A stretch of DNA of 64,000 nt from Kineosporia rhizophila (GTDB taxonomy: Bacteria; Actinomycetota; Actinomycetes; Actinomycetales; Kineosporiaceae). A program made the translations under genes and the position numbers. The stretch spans positions 1 through 64,000 of the forward strand of contig NZ_JAJSOH010000036.1 of NCBI RefSeq assembly GCF_021277265.1. The letters are read 5' to 3'. The notes under the pieces were generated by a model. It had not been told where the DNA came from and made no database searches. It was given only the letters and a program-made list of their open reading frames with translations. This document shows, piece after piece, positions 52,066-61,627 of the stretch; position 1 is the first letter of the stretch; each line of letters begins with the position of its first letter.

Positions 52066-52092
52066 GACGGAATCCTCGCACGCCCGCCCACA

Positions 52093-52156
52093 CACCCCCG
52101 GCTCCCGGGGGTGGGGTTTTCCCTACCCCCGGCGGGCCAGGTTTCCCCTACCCCCG
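52093..52156 (+). promoter_or_regulatory. Hairpin and CCCTACCCCCG repeats upstream of ABC exporter
   Basis: A perfect 9-bp stem CACCCCCGG / CCGGGGGTG with a 3-nt loop (52093-52113) is followed by GGGGTTTT, as in an intrinsic terminator or attenuator in plus orientation. Two copies of CCCTACCCCCG follow at 52121 and 52146, 25 bp apart. They lie 90-150 nt before the exporter start, between divergent genes, and may bind the neighbouring NarL-type regulator; this is inferred. Confidence 0.45.
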
Positions 52157-52243
52157 CTGGCTGCTCAGACCCCTCGAAGGGGCTCACCGACGTCCGTAAG
52201 TTCGAAGTCACACCGCACCACATTCATCTGAGGGGGAAAGACC

Positions 52244-53001
<758 letters not shown>

Positions 53002-53005
<4 letters not shown>

Positions 53006-54354
53006 TGCGACTCATCGCCTGGAGCTCGCTGCGCACGCGGGCCACCTCGTTCGGTGCGTACTTCCTGTCGGTGTTCTTCGGCACCGTGCTGATCGGCTCG
53101 TTCGCCACTCTGAGCAGCGCCGGCACGGGCGACGTGTCCACCGCCGACGCCGACCGGCTCTCGACCATGGGCATCGTGGTAGGCAGCTGGGGCGCCCTGA
53201 TCGTGCTCTTCTCCCTGGCCTCCACGCTGACCCTGGTGGTGGGTCAGCGCACCGCCGAGACCGCCCTGCTGCGGGCGGTCGGGGCCACCCCGAAACAGGT
53301 GCGGCGGCTCGTGATCACCGAGTCGACACTGGTCACGCTGGCCGCCGTGGCGCTGGCGGCCGGACCGGCCTGGCTGGTCGGCGATCTGGTGCTGGCCGCG
53401 ATGCGCGAGACCGGGATGCTCTCGCCCGGCGTGGACGGCCACGGGCAGCCGGTGGCCCTGACCGTCACCGGCCTGGGAATCACCCTGGTGGCCTACTTCG
53501 CTGCGCGGATCGCCACCCGCCGCGCCACCCGGGCATCGGTGCGCGCATCCCAGCGGGAGGCGGCGACCGGCCCTCGGCGCACCAGCCGCTGGCAGATCGC
53601 GGCCGGCCTGGGACTGATCGTGATCGGTCTGCACCTGCTGGTGCTGACCGTCACGGTGATGGCCGACGACCCGGACCCGATGGCCCCGATGAGCACCGCG
53701 GGCCCGGCCGGGGTCTTCACCACGATCGGCATCGCCACCCTGTCACCGGTGCTGCTGCGGCTGGCCACGACCGTCTTCGGTTTCGCGCTGAAGCCGTTCG
53801 GGGTGGCCGGGCACCTGGCCCGGCACGACCTGCGGGCCCGGGCCCAGGCCCTGGGCGCGACCCTGGCGCCGATCACGATCTTCACCGGGATCGCGGCCGG
53901 CACCGCCTACCTGGTGGCGATCCAGAACAAGGCCGACGCGGGCCTGGTGAAGACGCCCGAGGCGGAGGACGTGGAACTGCTGAACTACGTGGTGGTCGGG
54001 ATGATCGCCCTGTTCGCGGCCATCATGGTGGTCAACACCCTGGCCGCGGCCGTCGCCGCCCGGCGGCAGGAGTTCGGCCGCCAGCAGCTGGCCGGGGCCA
54101 CCAGGGCCCAGATCCGGCAGGTGATGCTGCTGGAGGCGGCCTTCCTGTCCGGCACCGGCATCGTGCTCGGCGCAGTCGCCTCGCTGGCCATGATGTGCCC
54201 GTTCAGCTGGGTGAAGCTGGACAGCGTGCTGCCCGGTCTGGGGCCCTGGTACCTGCTCGGGGTCGCGGCGGTCGCCGCCACGGTGACGATCTCGGCCACC
54301 GCGGTGCTGACCGGCCGGATGCTGCGCCGCCCGGCCCTGACCCTGGCGGCCTGA
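53002..54354 (+). CDS. FtsX-like ABC transporter permease
   Basis: Permease of 450 aa with two FtsX-like units. Helices include AYFLSVFFGTVLIGSFATLS, and the typical post-TM signature QRTAETALLRAVGATPKQVR occurs in the first unit and ARRQEFGRQQLAGATRAQIR in the second. The GTG 53002 / ATG 53005 start overlaps the ATPase stop. Only one moderately long extracellular loop is seen, so it is not a BceB-type giant-loop permease. It probably exports, or mechanically responds to, an envelope-active molecule. Confidence 0.92.
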
Positions 54355-54369
54355 GGGGTGGGGACGGCG

Positions 54370-55620
54370 ATGACAGACTTGGGCACCATGTGGGGCGAAA
54401 GAGGACTGCGGCGGATCCCGCTGCTGCGGTTCGACGAGGCCGGTCTGCGCGACCGGGCCCGGATCTGGCTGCTCGAACTCGCTCACGTCCTGCTCGCCGT
54501 CCCCTGCCTCGTGCTCTTCGTCCTGATCGTGACCGGCTGGCCGACCACCACCGTCCTGGTCGGGCTCCTGCTGCTCCACCTGGCCGTGCCGGCCGCCGCG
54601 CAGCTCGGCCGGGCGCACCGCTACCTGGCCGGTATGGCCCTGCGGCAGCCGGTGGAGGTACCGGGCTACAAGCGCAGCGGCAGCACCGGCCTGGCCGTGG
54701 TCTGGGCCCGGCCCTGGACCTGGCTGCAGGACCCGCGGCGCTGGCTGGACCTGGCCTTCACGGCCTTCGCCAGCACCGGCGGCCTGGCCCTGTCGGCCGC
54801 CGTGGTCTGCCTGCCCGCCCTGGCGATCACCCACCTGGTGCTGGCGCTGGTGTTCCAGACCTTCTGGTGGCTGCTGCCGATCTCGCTCGACCTGGTGCTG
54901 TGGTGGCTGCTCACCCCGTTGCTGTCGATGGTCCGGGCGGTCACCACCCTGGCCATGTACGGCAACTCGCTCGCCGCCCAGCTGGAACGCCGGGTGGCGG
55001 CGGTGTCGGAGTCCCGGGCCGAGTCGATCGACCACTCAGCGGCCGAGATCCGGCGCATCGAGCGGGATCTGCACGACGGGGCGCAGGCCCGGATCGTCTC
55101 GCTGGGCATGAACATCGGGCTGGCCGAGGAACTGCTCAAGCGCGACCCGGAGGCAGCCGCCGCGCTGCTGGCCGAGGCCCGGAAGGCGACCACCGAGGCC
55201 CTGGAGGACCTGCGCGGCGTGGTCCGCAGCATCCATCCGCCGGTGCTGGCCGACCGGGGGCTGGGCGGCGCCGTCGAGGCGCTGGCCGTTCAGCTCTCGC
55301 TGCCGGTGACCACGTCGGTCGACCTGCCCCGCAAGATTCCCGCGCCGGTCGAGACCGCGGTCTACTTCGCGGTGGCCGAGGCGCTGGCCAATGTGGTGAA
55401 ACATGCTCAGGCGCAACGCGCCTGGGTGCGGCTGGGGTTCTCGGGCAGCCAGTTGAGAGCAGAAATCGGGGACGACGGTGAGGGCGGGGCCGCGGTGAGC
55501 GGCGGCACCGGGCTGGCTGGGGTGGCGCAACGACTGCGTGCCTTCGACGGCACACTGAGCATCGACAGCCCCGCTGGGGGGCCGACCCTGGTCGTGGTGG
55601 AGGTACCGTGCGCGTCGTGA
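54370..55620 (+). CDS. Membrane sensor histidine kinase (HisKA_3)
   Basis: Kinase of 416 aa. Four to five membrane helices in the first 195 residues form a compact intramembrane-type sensor. The dimerisation domain holds His235 in IRRIERDLHDGAQARIVSLG; the HATPase has AVAEALANVVKHAQAQ and GTGLAGVAQRLRAFDGTLSI. ATG 54370 is preferred over GTG 54358 because GGGGACGG stands at a proper distance. Its stop overlaps the regulator start by 13 nt. It is likely to sense the substrate of, or the stress relieved by, the adjoining ABC exporter. Confidence 0.93.
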   Translation: MTDLGTMWGERGLRRIPLLRFDEAGLRDRARIWLLELAHVLLAVPCLVLFVLIVTGWPTTTVLVGLLLLHLAVPAAAQLGRAHRYLAGMALRQPVEVPGYKRSGSTGLAVVWARPWTWLQDPRRWLDLAFTAFASTGGLALSAAVVCLPALAITHLVLALVFQTFWWLLPISLDLVLWWLLTPLLSMVRAVTTLAMYGNSLAAQLERRVAAVSESRAESIDHSAAEIRRIERDLHDGAQARIVSLGMNIGLAEELLKRDPEAAAALLAEARKATTEALEDLRGVVRSIHPPVLADRGLGGAVEALAVQLSLPVTTSVDLPRKIPAPVETAVYFAVAEALANVVKHAQAQRAWVRLGFSGSQLRAEIGDDGEGGAAVSGGTGLAGVAQRLRAFDGTLSIDSPAGGPTLVVVEVPCAS

Positions 55621-56255
55621 TCGCCGAGGATCTGGCCCTGTTGCGGGACGGGCTGATCCGGTTGTTCGAGGCGCACGACTTCGAGGTGGTGGCGGCCGTG
55701 GACAATGCCACGTCACTGCTGCAGGCGCTGGACGAGAAGGAGGCGGACATCGCCGTCCTGGATGTGCGGCTTCCGCCGAGCTTCTCCAACGAGGGTCTGA
55801 TGGCGGCGGTCGAGATCCGGCGCCGACGGCCCGCTTTCCCGGTGCTGGTGCTCAGCCAGTACGTGGAGCAGCTCTACGCCAAAGAACTGCTGGCCTCCGG
55901 CCAGGGCTCGATCGGCTACCTGCTGAAAGACCGGATCACCGACGTCCGTTCGTTCGTCGAGGCAGTTCAGCAGGTGGCCGCCGGGGGCACGGTCCTGGAC
56001 CCGCAGGTGGTCTCCAGCATCCTCACCCGGGCCCAGCGCGAGGCCCCGATGGAACGGCTGACCGAACGCGAGCGCGAGGTGCTGGGCCTGATGGCCCAGG
56101 GCCGGTCCAACGCCGCGATCGCAGCGCGTCTGTTCGTCTCCGAGAAGGCCGTGGGCAAGCACACCAACAGCATCTTCACCAAGCTGGACCTGCCCCAGGC
56201 GGCCGACGACAACCGCCGGGTGCTGGCGGTTCTGGCCTACCTACATCAGGACTGA
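55608..56255 (+). CDS. NarL/LuxR-type response regulator
   Basis: Response regulator of 215 aa. Receiver domain MRVVIAEDLALLRDGLIRLF with Asp52 in IAVLDVRLPPSF, and a LuxR-type helix-turn-helix (about 150-205) reading LTEREREVLGLMAQGRSNAA and IAARLFVSEKAVGKHTNSIF. The GTG start follows GGAGGTACC inside the kinase end. It is the cognate partner of the HisKA_3 kinase and probably activates the ABC exporter operon. Convergent 10-nt overlap with the FMN reductase gene. Confidence 0.94.
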   Translation: MRVVIAEDLALLRDGLIRLFEAHDFEVVAAVDNATSLLQALDEKEADIAVLDVRLPPSFSNEGLMAAVEIRRRRPAFPVLVLSQYVEQLYAKELLASGQGSIGYLLKDRITDVRSFVEAVQQVAAGGTVLDPQVVSSILTRAQREAPMERLTEREREVLGLMAQGRSNAAIAARLFVSEKAVGKHTNSIFTKLDLPQAADDNRRVLAVLAYLHQD

Positions 56256-56821
56256 GCGCGCAGCGGCTTCAGGGTGCGGGCCAGGACCTCGAGCTCGACC
56301 AGCATCGCCTCGGCGCCGGCGCTCATCATCTCGTTCGGGTTGATCGTGCGTTCCTCGGTGAGGAACTGGGTGACGAACGGGATGTGCACGTTGCCGCCGG
56401 TCGGGAAGAGCTTGAGCATGGCCATCACCGGCCGCAGGGTGGTCACGGCGCGCACGCCGGCCGAGACCCCGCCGTAGCTGACCACGCCGGCCGGCTTGTT
56501 CGCCCACTCGTGCACCAGGTAGTCGAGCGCGTTCTTCAGCGGGGCGGTGTACCCGGCGTTGTACTCGGGCATCACGAAGACGAACGCGTCGGCCCGCTCC
56601 ACCGTGGCGCTCCAGCGCTTGGTGTGCTCATGCACGTACTGCCGCAGCCGGGGGTGGTTCGGCTCGTCCATCAGCGGCAGGTTCAGCTCGGCCAGGTCGA
56701 CCAGCTCGACGGTGAAACCGGCGTGCTTCTCGGCCACCGCCTGGATCCACTGGGCGACCGGAAGACCGACCCGCCCGGGGCGGGTGCTGGCGACGATGAT
56801 CTGAACGACTGGTCTGGACAT
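56246..56821 (-). CDS. NADPH-dependent FMN reductase family protein
   Basis: Flavodoxin-fold reductase of 191 aa. The FMN phosphate loop is IIVASTRPGRVGLPVAQWI and the isoalloxazine region is FVMPEYNAGYTAPLKNALDY; GGVSAGVRAVTTLRPVMAML completes the family. It reduces FMN, quinones or similar acceptors with NAD(P)H; the natural acceptor is unknown. ATG 56821 follows AAGGATCC. Single gene, next to the acyltransferase on the same strand with 58 nt between. Confidence 0.92.
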   Translation of the reverse strand: MSRPVVQIIVASTRPGRVGLPVAQWIQAVAEKHAGFTVELVDLAELNLPLMDEPNHPRLRQYVHEHTKRWSATVERADAFVFVMPEYNAGYTAPLKNALDYLVHEWANKPAGVVSYGGVSAGVRAVTTLRPVMAMLKLFPTGGNVHIPFVTQFLTEERTINPNEMMSAGAEAMLVELEVLARTLKPLRAQS

Positions 56822-56879
56822 GGGGGGATCCTTACTGCGGAGGGGCCGTGCGAGGTACCGGCCCACCGTATGCCTGGCC

Positions 56880-57965
56880 TCAGGTGACCGGCCCGGCGAC
56901 TCCCCCGGCCGGCGCAGGAACCACCAGGGCGGGTGTGGGGGCCGGGAGCCGGTCCTTCAGCCGCAGGGCCGGCTTCTCCACCAGGAACCAGGAGAAGACG
57001 GTCAGCGCAACGGTCAGCGAGAGCTCCAGCAGGTGCTGCACCAGGTGTGAGAAGCCCCGGTTCTGCACGGTCATGAAGACCGGGAAGTGGTAGAGGTACA
57101 AACCGTAGGAGAGCGTCCCGATCACCACCAGCGGCCGCACCGAGAGCAGGCTCACCATCGGGCCGTCCTTCTGGGTGACCAGGTGGTGCACCACCAGCGC
57201 CGAGAACAGTGCGGCCAGCGGCAGCCGCCACTGGTAGGTGACGCTGGGCTCGATGCGGGAGGTGGCGAACAGCGCGGCCAGACCGAGCACCCCGGCCCAG
57301 GCCACGACCTCGGACCGGACTCGGGTACCGGCCAGGCCCTCGCGCCGCTGCAGCAGAACGGCGAGCAGGGCCCCGAGCAGCAGTCCGTCGCAGTGCGAGG
57401 TGGTCGCGTAGTAGAGCCACAGCGTGCTCTCGGAGTTGCCGGCGCTGATCCAGCGGGCCACCACGACCACCCCGACCAGCACGGCCAGGGCGGCCGCCGG
57501 GGCCTTCCGGCGGCGGGCCAGCACCGCGATCAGCAGGACCGGCCAGATCAGGTAGAACTGCTCCTCGATCGACAGCGACCACGTGTGGGTCCAGATCCCG
57601 GTGCCGCCGTTCACCCAGACGTTGGCCCAGTTCGCCACGTAGAAGAGAACACTGGCGAGGGCCACCACCGGGTTCAGGGTGAACTGGTCGCGGGCCAGGG
57701 TCAGCACGACCGGCAGGCTGACCACGAGCATGAACAGCAGGGGCGGCAGCAGGCGCAGGGCCCGGCGCAGGTAGAACGACCTCAGGTCGATCCGGCCGGT
57801 GCGGTCCCACTCCCGCAGCAGCAGGGCGGTGATCAGGTATCCGCTGATCACGAAGAACACGTCCACGCCCAGGAAACCGCCGTGGGCGGCGGGCGAGGTG
57901 TGGAACGCCATGACGGCGAGCACGGCGATGGCCCGTAGGCCGTCCAGCGCGGGGCGACGCGACAT
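56880..57965 (-). CDS. Acyltransferase 3 family membrane protein
   Basis: OafA/YrhL-type O-acyltransferase of 361 aa with about ten helices. The family start RRPALDGLRAIAVLAVMAFH contains the catalytic His; GGFLGVDVFFVISGYLIT and WSLSIEEQFYLIWPVLL are further signatures. It transfers acyl groups from the cytoplasm to a carbohydrate or glycolipid outside. No SGNH domain is attached. ATG 57965 fits the family start and has AGGGACAG upstream; the open frame continues to 58106 without support. The acceptor is unknown. Confidence 0.92.
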   Translation of the reverse strand: MSRRPALDGLRAIAVLAVMAFHTSPAAHGGFLGVDVFFVISGYLITALLLREWDRTGRIDLRSFYLRRALRLLPPLLFMLVVSLPVVLTLARDQFTLNPVVALASVLFYVANWANVWVNGGTGIWTHTWSLSIEEQFYLIWPVLLIAVLARRRKAPAAALAVLVGVVVVARWISAGNSESTLWLYYATTSHCDGLLLGALLAVLLQRREGLAGTRVRSEVVAWAGVLGLAALFATSRIEPSVTYQWRLPLAALFSALVVHHLVTQKDGPMVSLLSVRPLVVIGTLSYGLYLYHFPVFMTVQNRGFSHLVQHLLELSLTVALTVFSWFLVEKPALRLKDRLPAPTPALVVPAPAGGVAGPVT

Positions 57966-58121
57966 CTGATCTGTCCCTGAAATCACTCGGCGGACGGGAA
58001 CCTTCTGGCCTCCACCTCTATGTACAGGGTTTCTGGAGGGACACCAAGAGATTTCCGAGGTGAGTTCACCGGCACGGCGTGACGAGTGGCGAGGATCCGT
58101 CACCACTCGTCACGGTGTGTG

Positions 58122-60467
58122 TCAGGGGATGCGCAGGCCCTCGGGCAGGTCGCCGTGGTGGATCACGGTGAGCCGCTGGGTGGGGCGGGTCAGCGCGACG
58201 TAGAGGTCGCTGGCGCCCCGGCGGGAGGCGGCGACGATCCCGGCCGGGTCGACCACGGTGACCGCGTCGTACTCCAGGCCCTTCACGTCGTCGACGCTGA
58301 GCACCGAGACCCGCTCGCCCAGCCCGGCGTACTCCGGGCTCAGCAGCGACTTGCGCACCCGCTCGGAGACCTCGCCCACCACCTCGGCCCGCGAGAGAAT
58401 CACCGCGAACTGCCCGCCGCCGAGCGCCTTCTCGTCGGCCGTGACGGCGCGCAGCACGGCCTCGGCCACTGCCCCGGCGTCTTCGGGAGCCTGAATCAGG
58501 GACGGGTCCCAGTCACCTTCGCGGGCCGACTCGGGCAGCCTCACGCTGATGCCCGAGGCGGTGAGCATGGCCGCGGCCGGGCGCATGATCTTCGCCGGGG
58601 TGCGGTAGTTGACGGTCAGCTCGGCCACCCGCCAACGGTCCTTGGCGATCGTGTCCAGCGCACCGGCCCAGGTGCTGGCCCCGGCCGCGGAACTGGTCTG
58701 GGCCAGGTCACCGACCACCGTCATGGAGCGCGAGGGCACCCGCCGGGCCAGGGTGCGCCACTGCATCGGCGAGACCTCCTGGGCCTCGTCCACCACCACG
58801 TGCCCGTACGTCCAGGTGCGGTCGTCGCGGGCCCGCTCGGCCACGGTCAGGCTGCCCCCCGGACCCTCGAACCGGTCGGCCAGCATGTCCGCGGTCATCA
58901 TGGCCGCGGCCTCACCGGACATCTGGAGCACACCCTGGGCGTAGCGGACCGCCTCGGCCCGTTCGGCCGCGGCCCGGGCCCGCTCCCGCGCGGCCGCGGC
59001 GCTGGCCGTCACGTCGGCCCCGATCAGCTCGGCGACCTCGTCCAGCAGCGGCACGTCGGACTGGGTCCAGGGGCTGCCGGGCTCACGCAGCAGCAGCCGG
59101 GCCTCGGCCTTGGCCAGCTTGCCCTCGGTGGCGGCCCGCAGCCGGTCCGGGTCGGAGAGCAGTTTGTCGAGGAACGCCTCGGCCGACAGCGGCATCCAGC
59201 GCAGGTTGATCTCGCGCCGCACGTCGATGTTGTCGCGCAGTTCGGCGGCCAGGTCGAGCCGGGTCTCCGGGTCGTTCTCCAGGCGCCGGGCCCGGGCCAG
59301 CTGCCCGGCCAGGTCGTCGAGGAGGTGCTTGACGAAGGTGGTGCGGGCCTCGTTGTGCGGGCGCCCGGTCTGGCGGGCCCGGGAGCGGGCCTCGACCACC
59401 GCGGCCGGGCGCAGGGCGATCTGGTCGCCGTCGAGGGTGATCGGGACCGGCCGGGGCAGGGTCAGCTGGCGCTGGCGCACCGCCTCGCGGATCACCCGGG
59501 CCATCCGCAGATCGCCCTTGAGCAGAGCGACCTCGGGCCGGTCGGTGCGGGTGGCCTCGACACCGGGGAAGATCTGCCCGGGAGTGGACAGCACCACGCC
59601 GGTCTCACCGAGCGAGGGCAGCACCCGCTCGATGTAGCGCAGGAAGACCGGTGAGGGCCCGACCACCAGCACGCCGCTCTTGGCGATCCGCTCGCGGTGG
59701 GTGTACAGCAGGTAGGCGGCGCGGTGCAGGGCGACCGCGGTCTTGCCGGTGCCCGGTCCGCCCTGGACCACCAGGACGCCGGTGAGCGGGGCCCGGACGA
59801 TCTCGTCCTGCTCGGACTGCAGGGTGGCCACGATGTCGCGCATCTTGCCGGTGCGGTGCTCGGTGAGCGCCGTCATCAGGGCGCCGTCACCGGTCACGGT
59901 GGTCAGGTCGGCCGCGTTCAGGCCGCTGACGTCGAGCAGTTCGTCGTCGATGCCGGTGACCGTGCGGCCCCGGGTGGCCAGGTGCCGCCGCCGGGCCACG
60001 CCCGCCGGAGAGGCCGCGGTGGCCTGGTAGAAGGCGGCCGCGGCGGGGGCCCGCCAGTCGACCAGGAGCTGCTGCTGCCCCTCGTCGGCGAGGCCGATCC
60101 GGCCGACGTAGCGCCGCTCGCCGCCGTTCATGTCCAGCCGGCCGAAGGCGAGCCGGTCCTCGACGGCGTCGAGCTGGGCCAGCCGCTCGGTGTGCAGGGC
60201 GTCGAAGGCGTCCTTCTCGGCCCGGCCGGCCGGGGTGTTGGAGGAGGACGACCGGCGCAGGTCGTCCAGGGTCGTGCGGGCCCGGGAGCGGATGTCGTCG
60301 AGCCGGCCGTAGAGCAGGTCGAGGTAGGTCTGTTCCAGGGCCACCTCGCGCTCGGTGGCGTTCTGCGGCCCACCGGTGCCGTTGCGGCCATCACCGGCGC
60401 TGCCACCAGTGCTGCCGGTGTGCTCGTCCGTGCTCCCGGTCAGGCCATCGACCGTGCCATCGCTCAC
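58122..60467 (-). CDS. helD: HelD-like UvrD/Rep-family ATPase
   Basis: Superfamily 1 helicase-like ATPase of 781 aa in the HelD group, which binds RNA polymerase and frees stalled or inhibitor-bound complexes; some actinobacterial members give rifamycin tolerance. Walker A is QGGPGTGKTAVALHR with Lys242; Walker B-type VVVDEAQEVSPMQW; motif IV-VI text includes VNYRTPAKIM and DVKGLEYDAVTVVDP and YVALTRPTQRL. The N-terminal coiled-coil region EREVALEQTYLDLLYGRLDD matches the HelD secondary-channel arm. GTG 60467 has GGGAGG 7 nt upstream; ATG 60482 is also possible. Confidence 0.92.
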   Translation of the reverse strand: MSDGTVDGLTGSTDEHTGSTGGSAGDGRNGTGGPQNATEREVALEQTYLDLLYGRLDDIRSRARTTLDDLRRSSSSNTPAGRAEKDAFDALHTERLAQLDAVEDRLAFGRLDMNGGERRYVGRIGLADEGQQQLLVDWRAPAAAAFYQATAASPAGVARRRHLATRGRTVTGIDDELLDVSGLNAADLTTVTGDGALMTALTEHRTGKMRDIVATLQSEQDEIVRAPLTGVLVVQGGPGTGKTAVALHRAAYLLYTHRERIAKSGVLVVGPSPVFLRYIERVLPSLGETGVVLSTPGQIFPGVEATRTDRPEVALLKGDLRMARVIREAVRQRQLTLPRPVPITLDGDQIALRPAAVVEARSRARQTGRPHNEARTTFVKHLLDDLAGQLARARRLENDPETRLDLAAELRDNIDVRREINLRWMPLSAEAFLDKLLSDPDRLRAATEGKLAKAEARLLLREPGSPWTQSDVPLLDEVAELIGADVTASAAAARERARAAAERAEAVRYAQGVLQMSGEAAAMMTADMLADRFEGPGGSLTVAERARDDRTWTYGHVVVDEAQEVSPMQWRTLARRVPSRSMTVVGDLAQTSSAAGASTWAGALDTIAKDRWRVAELTVNYRTPAKIMRPAAAMLTASGISVRLPESAREGDWDPSLIQAPEDAGAVAEAVLRAVTADEKALGGGQFAVILSRAEVVGEVSERVRKSLLSPEYAGLGERVSVLSVDDVKGLEYDAVTVVDPAGIVAASRRGASDLYVALTRPTQRLTVIHHGDLPEGLRIP

Positions 60468-60558
60468 GCCATGGCCTCCCATGCTCGTCACCCACCTGCT
60501 CGGCCGCGCGTCGCCTGCCGCGGCACCACTTCTACTTACCTGTCGCTGCTCACTTGCC

Positions 60559-60608
60559 CACCGCCGAAGGTTCGGTGGTGCCGTACATATAACCGGTACA
60601 TATGGCCG
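60559..60608 (-). promoter_or_regulatory. Hairpin plus tandem 13-bp repeats upstream of helD
   Basis: CCGAAGGTTCGG (60564-60575) with CACC/GGTG flanks forms a 10-pair hairpin (one G-T pair). Next to it, GTACATATAACCG and GTACATATGGCCG are head-to-tail 13-mers (60583-60608). The AT-rich TATAT core is unusual in this genome and fits a promoter/operator about 90-140 nt upstream of helD. The rifamycin-associated element known for HelR genes was not recognised. Confidence 0.5.
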
Positions 60609-60849
60609 GTGCTGCAGTGCTTGGTTCATCGCGTGTGTCCGACCGGGCCCGGTTCGGTTCAGACACCGGCACCGATCCCATCACGTCCAGGAGAACCGAT
60701 CCGGTGTCCGGCCCCCGGGCCCCTACGGCCCACCCGTGCTCGCCGGCCACCGATCCATTCTGCCGCCGACCAACTCGGCCCGGCCCAGCTCTCTGTTCTG
60801 CCTCGTACCCGCTGCTCGACTCACCCCGGCCCGAGACCGATCCGGCCCA

Positions 60850-61370
60850 GGCGGCTTCGTCAGGCGACCCGTTCTCGGTTCGGACCCGAGACCGAACCCG
60901 ACCTCGAAAGCTTCGCCGGGCCGACCCGTCCTCGTTCGGACCCGACCCGATCTGAGCCCGGGCCGCTTCGCCGGGCCGACACATCCTCTGTTCCGTCCGA
61001 ACCCCGACCGAACCCGACCCGAGCACCTTCGCCAAGCCGACCCGTCCCCTGTTCTGTTCGGACCCGACCGAGACCGACCCGACCTGAGCACCTTCGCCTG
61101 GGCGGCCCGTCCCTTGTTCCGTCCGAACCCCGACCGAGACCAACCCGACCCGAGCACCTTCGCCAGGGTGACCCGTCCTCTGTTCGAACCCGACCCGAGA
61201 CCGGCCCCGACCCCAGCACCTTCGCCAGGCCGGCCCGTCCCTTGTTCCGTCCGAACCCCGACCAAGACCAACCCGACCCGAGCACCTTCGCCAGGGTGAC
61301 CCGTCCTCCGTTCGAACCCGACCCGAGACCGAAACCCGACCCGGCCGCTTGGCCGAGCCGACCCGTCCTC
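60850..61370. repeat. 62-66-bp degenerate tandem repeat tract
   Basis: At least seven diverged copies of a unit containing CTTCGCC, GACCCGTCC, a TGTTC/CCGAACC block and GACCCGAGAC. The anchor GAGCACCTTCGCC (one copy CAGCACC) recurs at 61021, 61086, 61152, 61214 and 61280, giving periods of 65, 66, 62 and 66 nt. Two earlier shorter units are anchored at about 60911 and 60966. Distances near 66 nt keep the frame partly open, producing spurious ORFs on both strands. Confidence 0.85.
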
Positions 61371-61627
61371 TTGCCGGTATCGATGATCTACACGACCTGA
61401 GACCGACTCCAGACCGACCCGGCCGGTTCCCGCTCACACCCGATCACGCACGTACCGCGCTCGACCACGCTCGACCACGCCTGTCCCGGCCGAGCGCACC
61501 TGCTACCGCACCACGTCCTGCCCGCCGAACACCAGCCACCTCTGCCCCGCGAGGACCGGATCACGACCCGGGCCACCGCACCGCCGAACAGCCCGGCCCG
61601 GCGCAAAGGACTTACCAGTATGTCTCC

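Larger units (their letters stand above)
60468..61627. other. Long non-coding region with repeat tract
   Basis: 1,160 nt without a supported gene between the helD start and the acyltransferase stop. The helD-proximal part has a hairpin and tandem 13-mers (60559-60608); from about 60850 the sequence is repetitive and C-rich on the plus strand; 61380-61620 is C-rich without clear repeats (CTCGACCACGCTCGACCACG). Several frames are open only because of the repeats. No RNA gene is evident. Confidence 0.65.

Noticed and set aside
60600..61400. Long Arg/Thr/Pro-rich ORFs on both strands
   Set aside because: Produced by repeats with periods near 66 nt; overlapping ORFs in several frames, no domain and no initiation signals.
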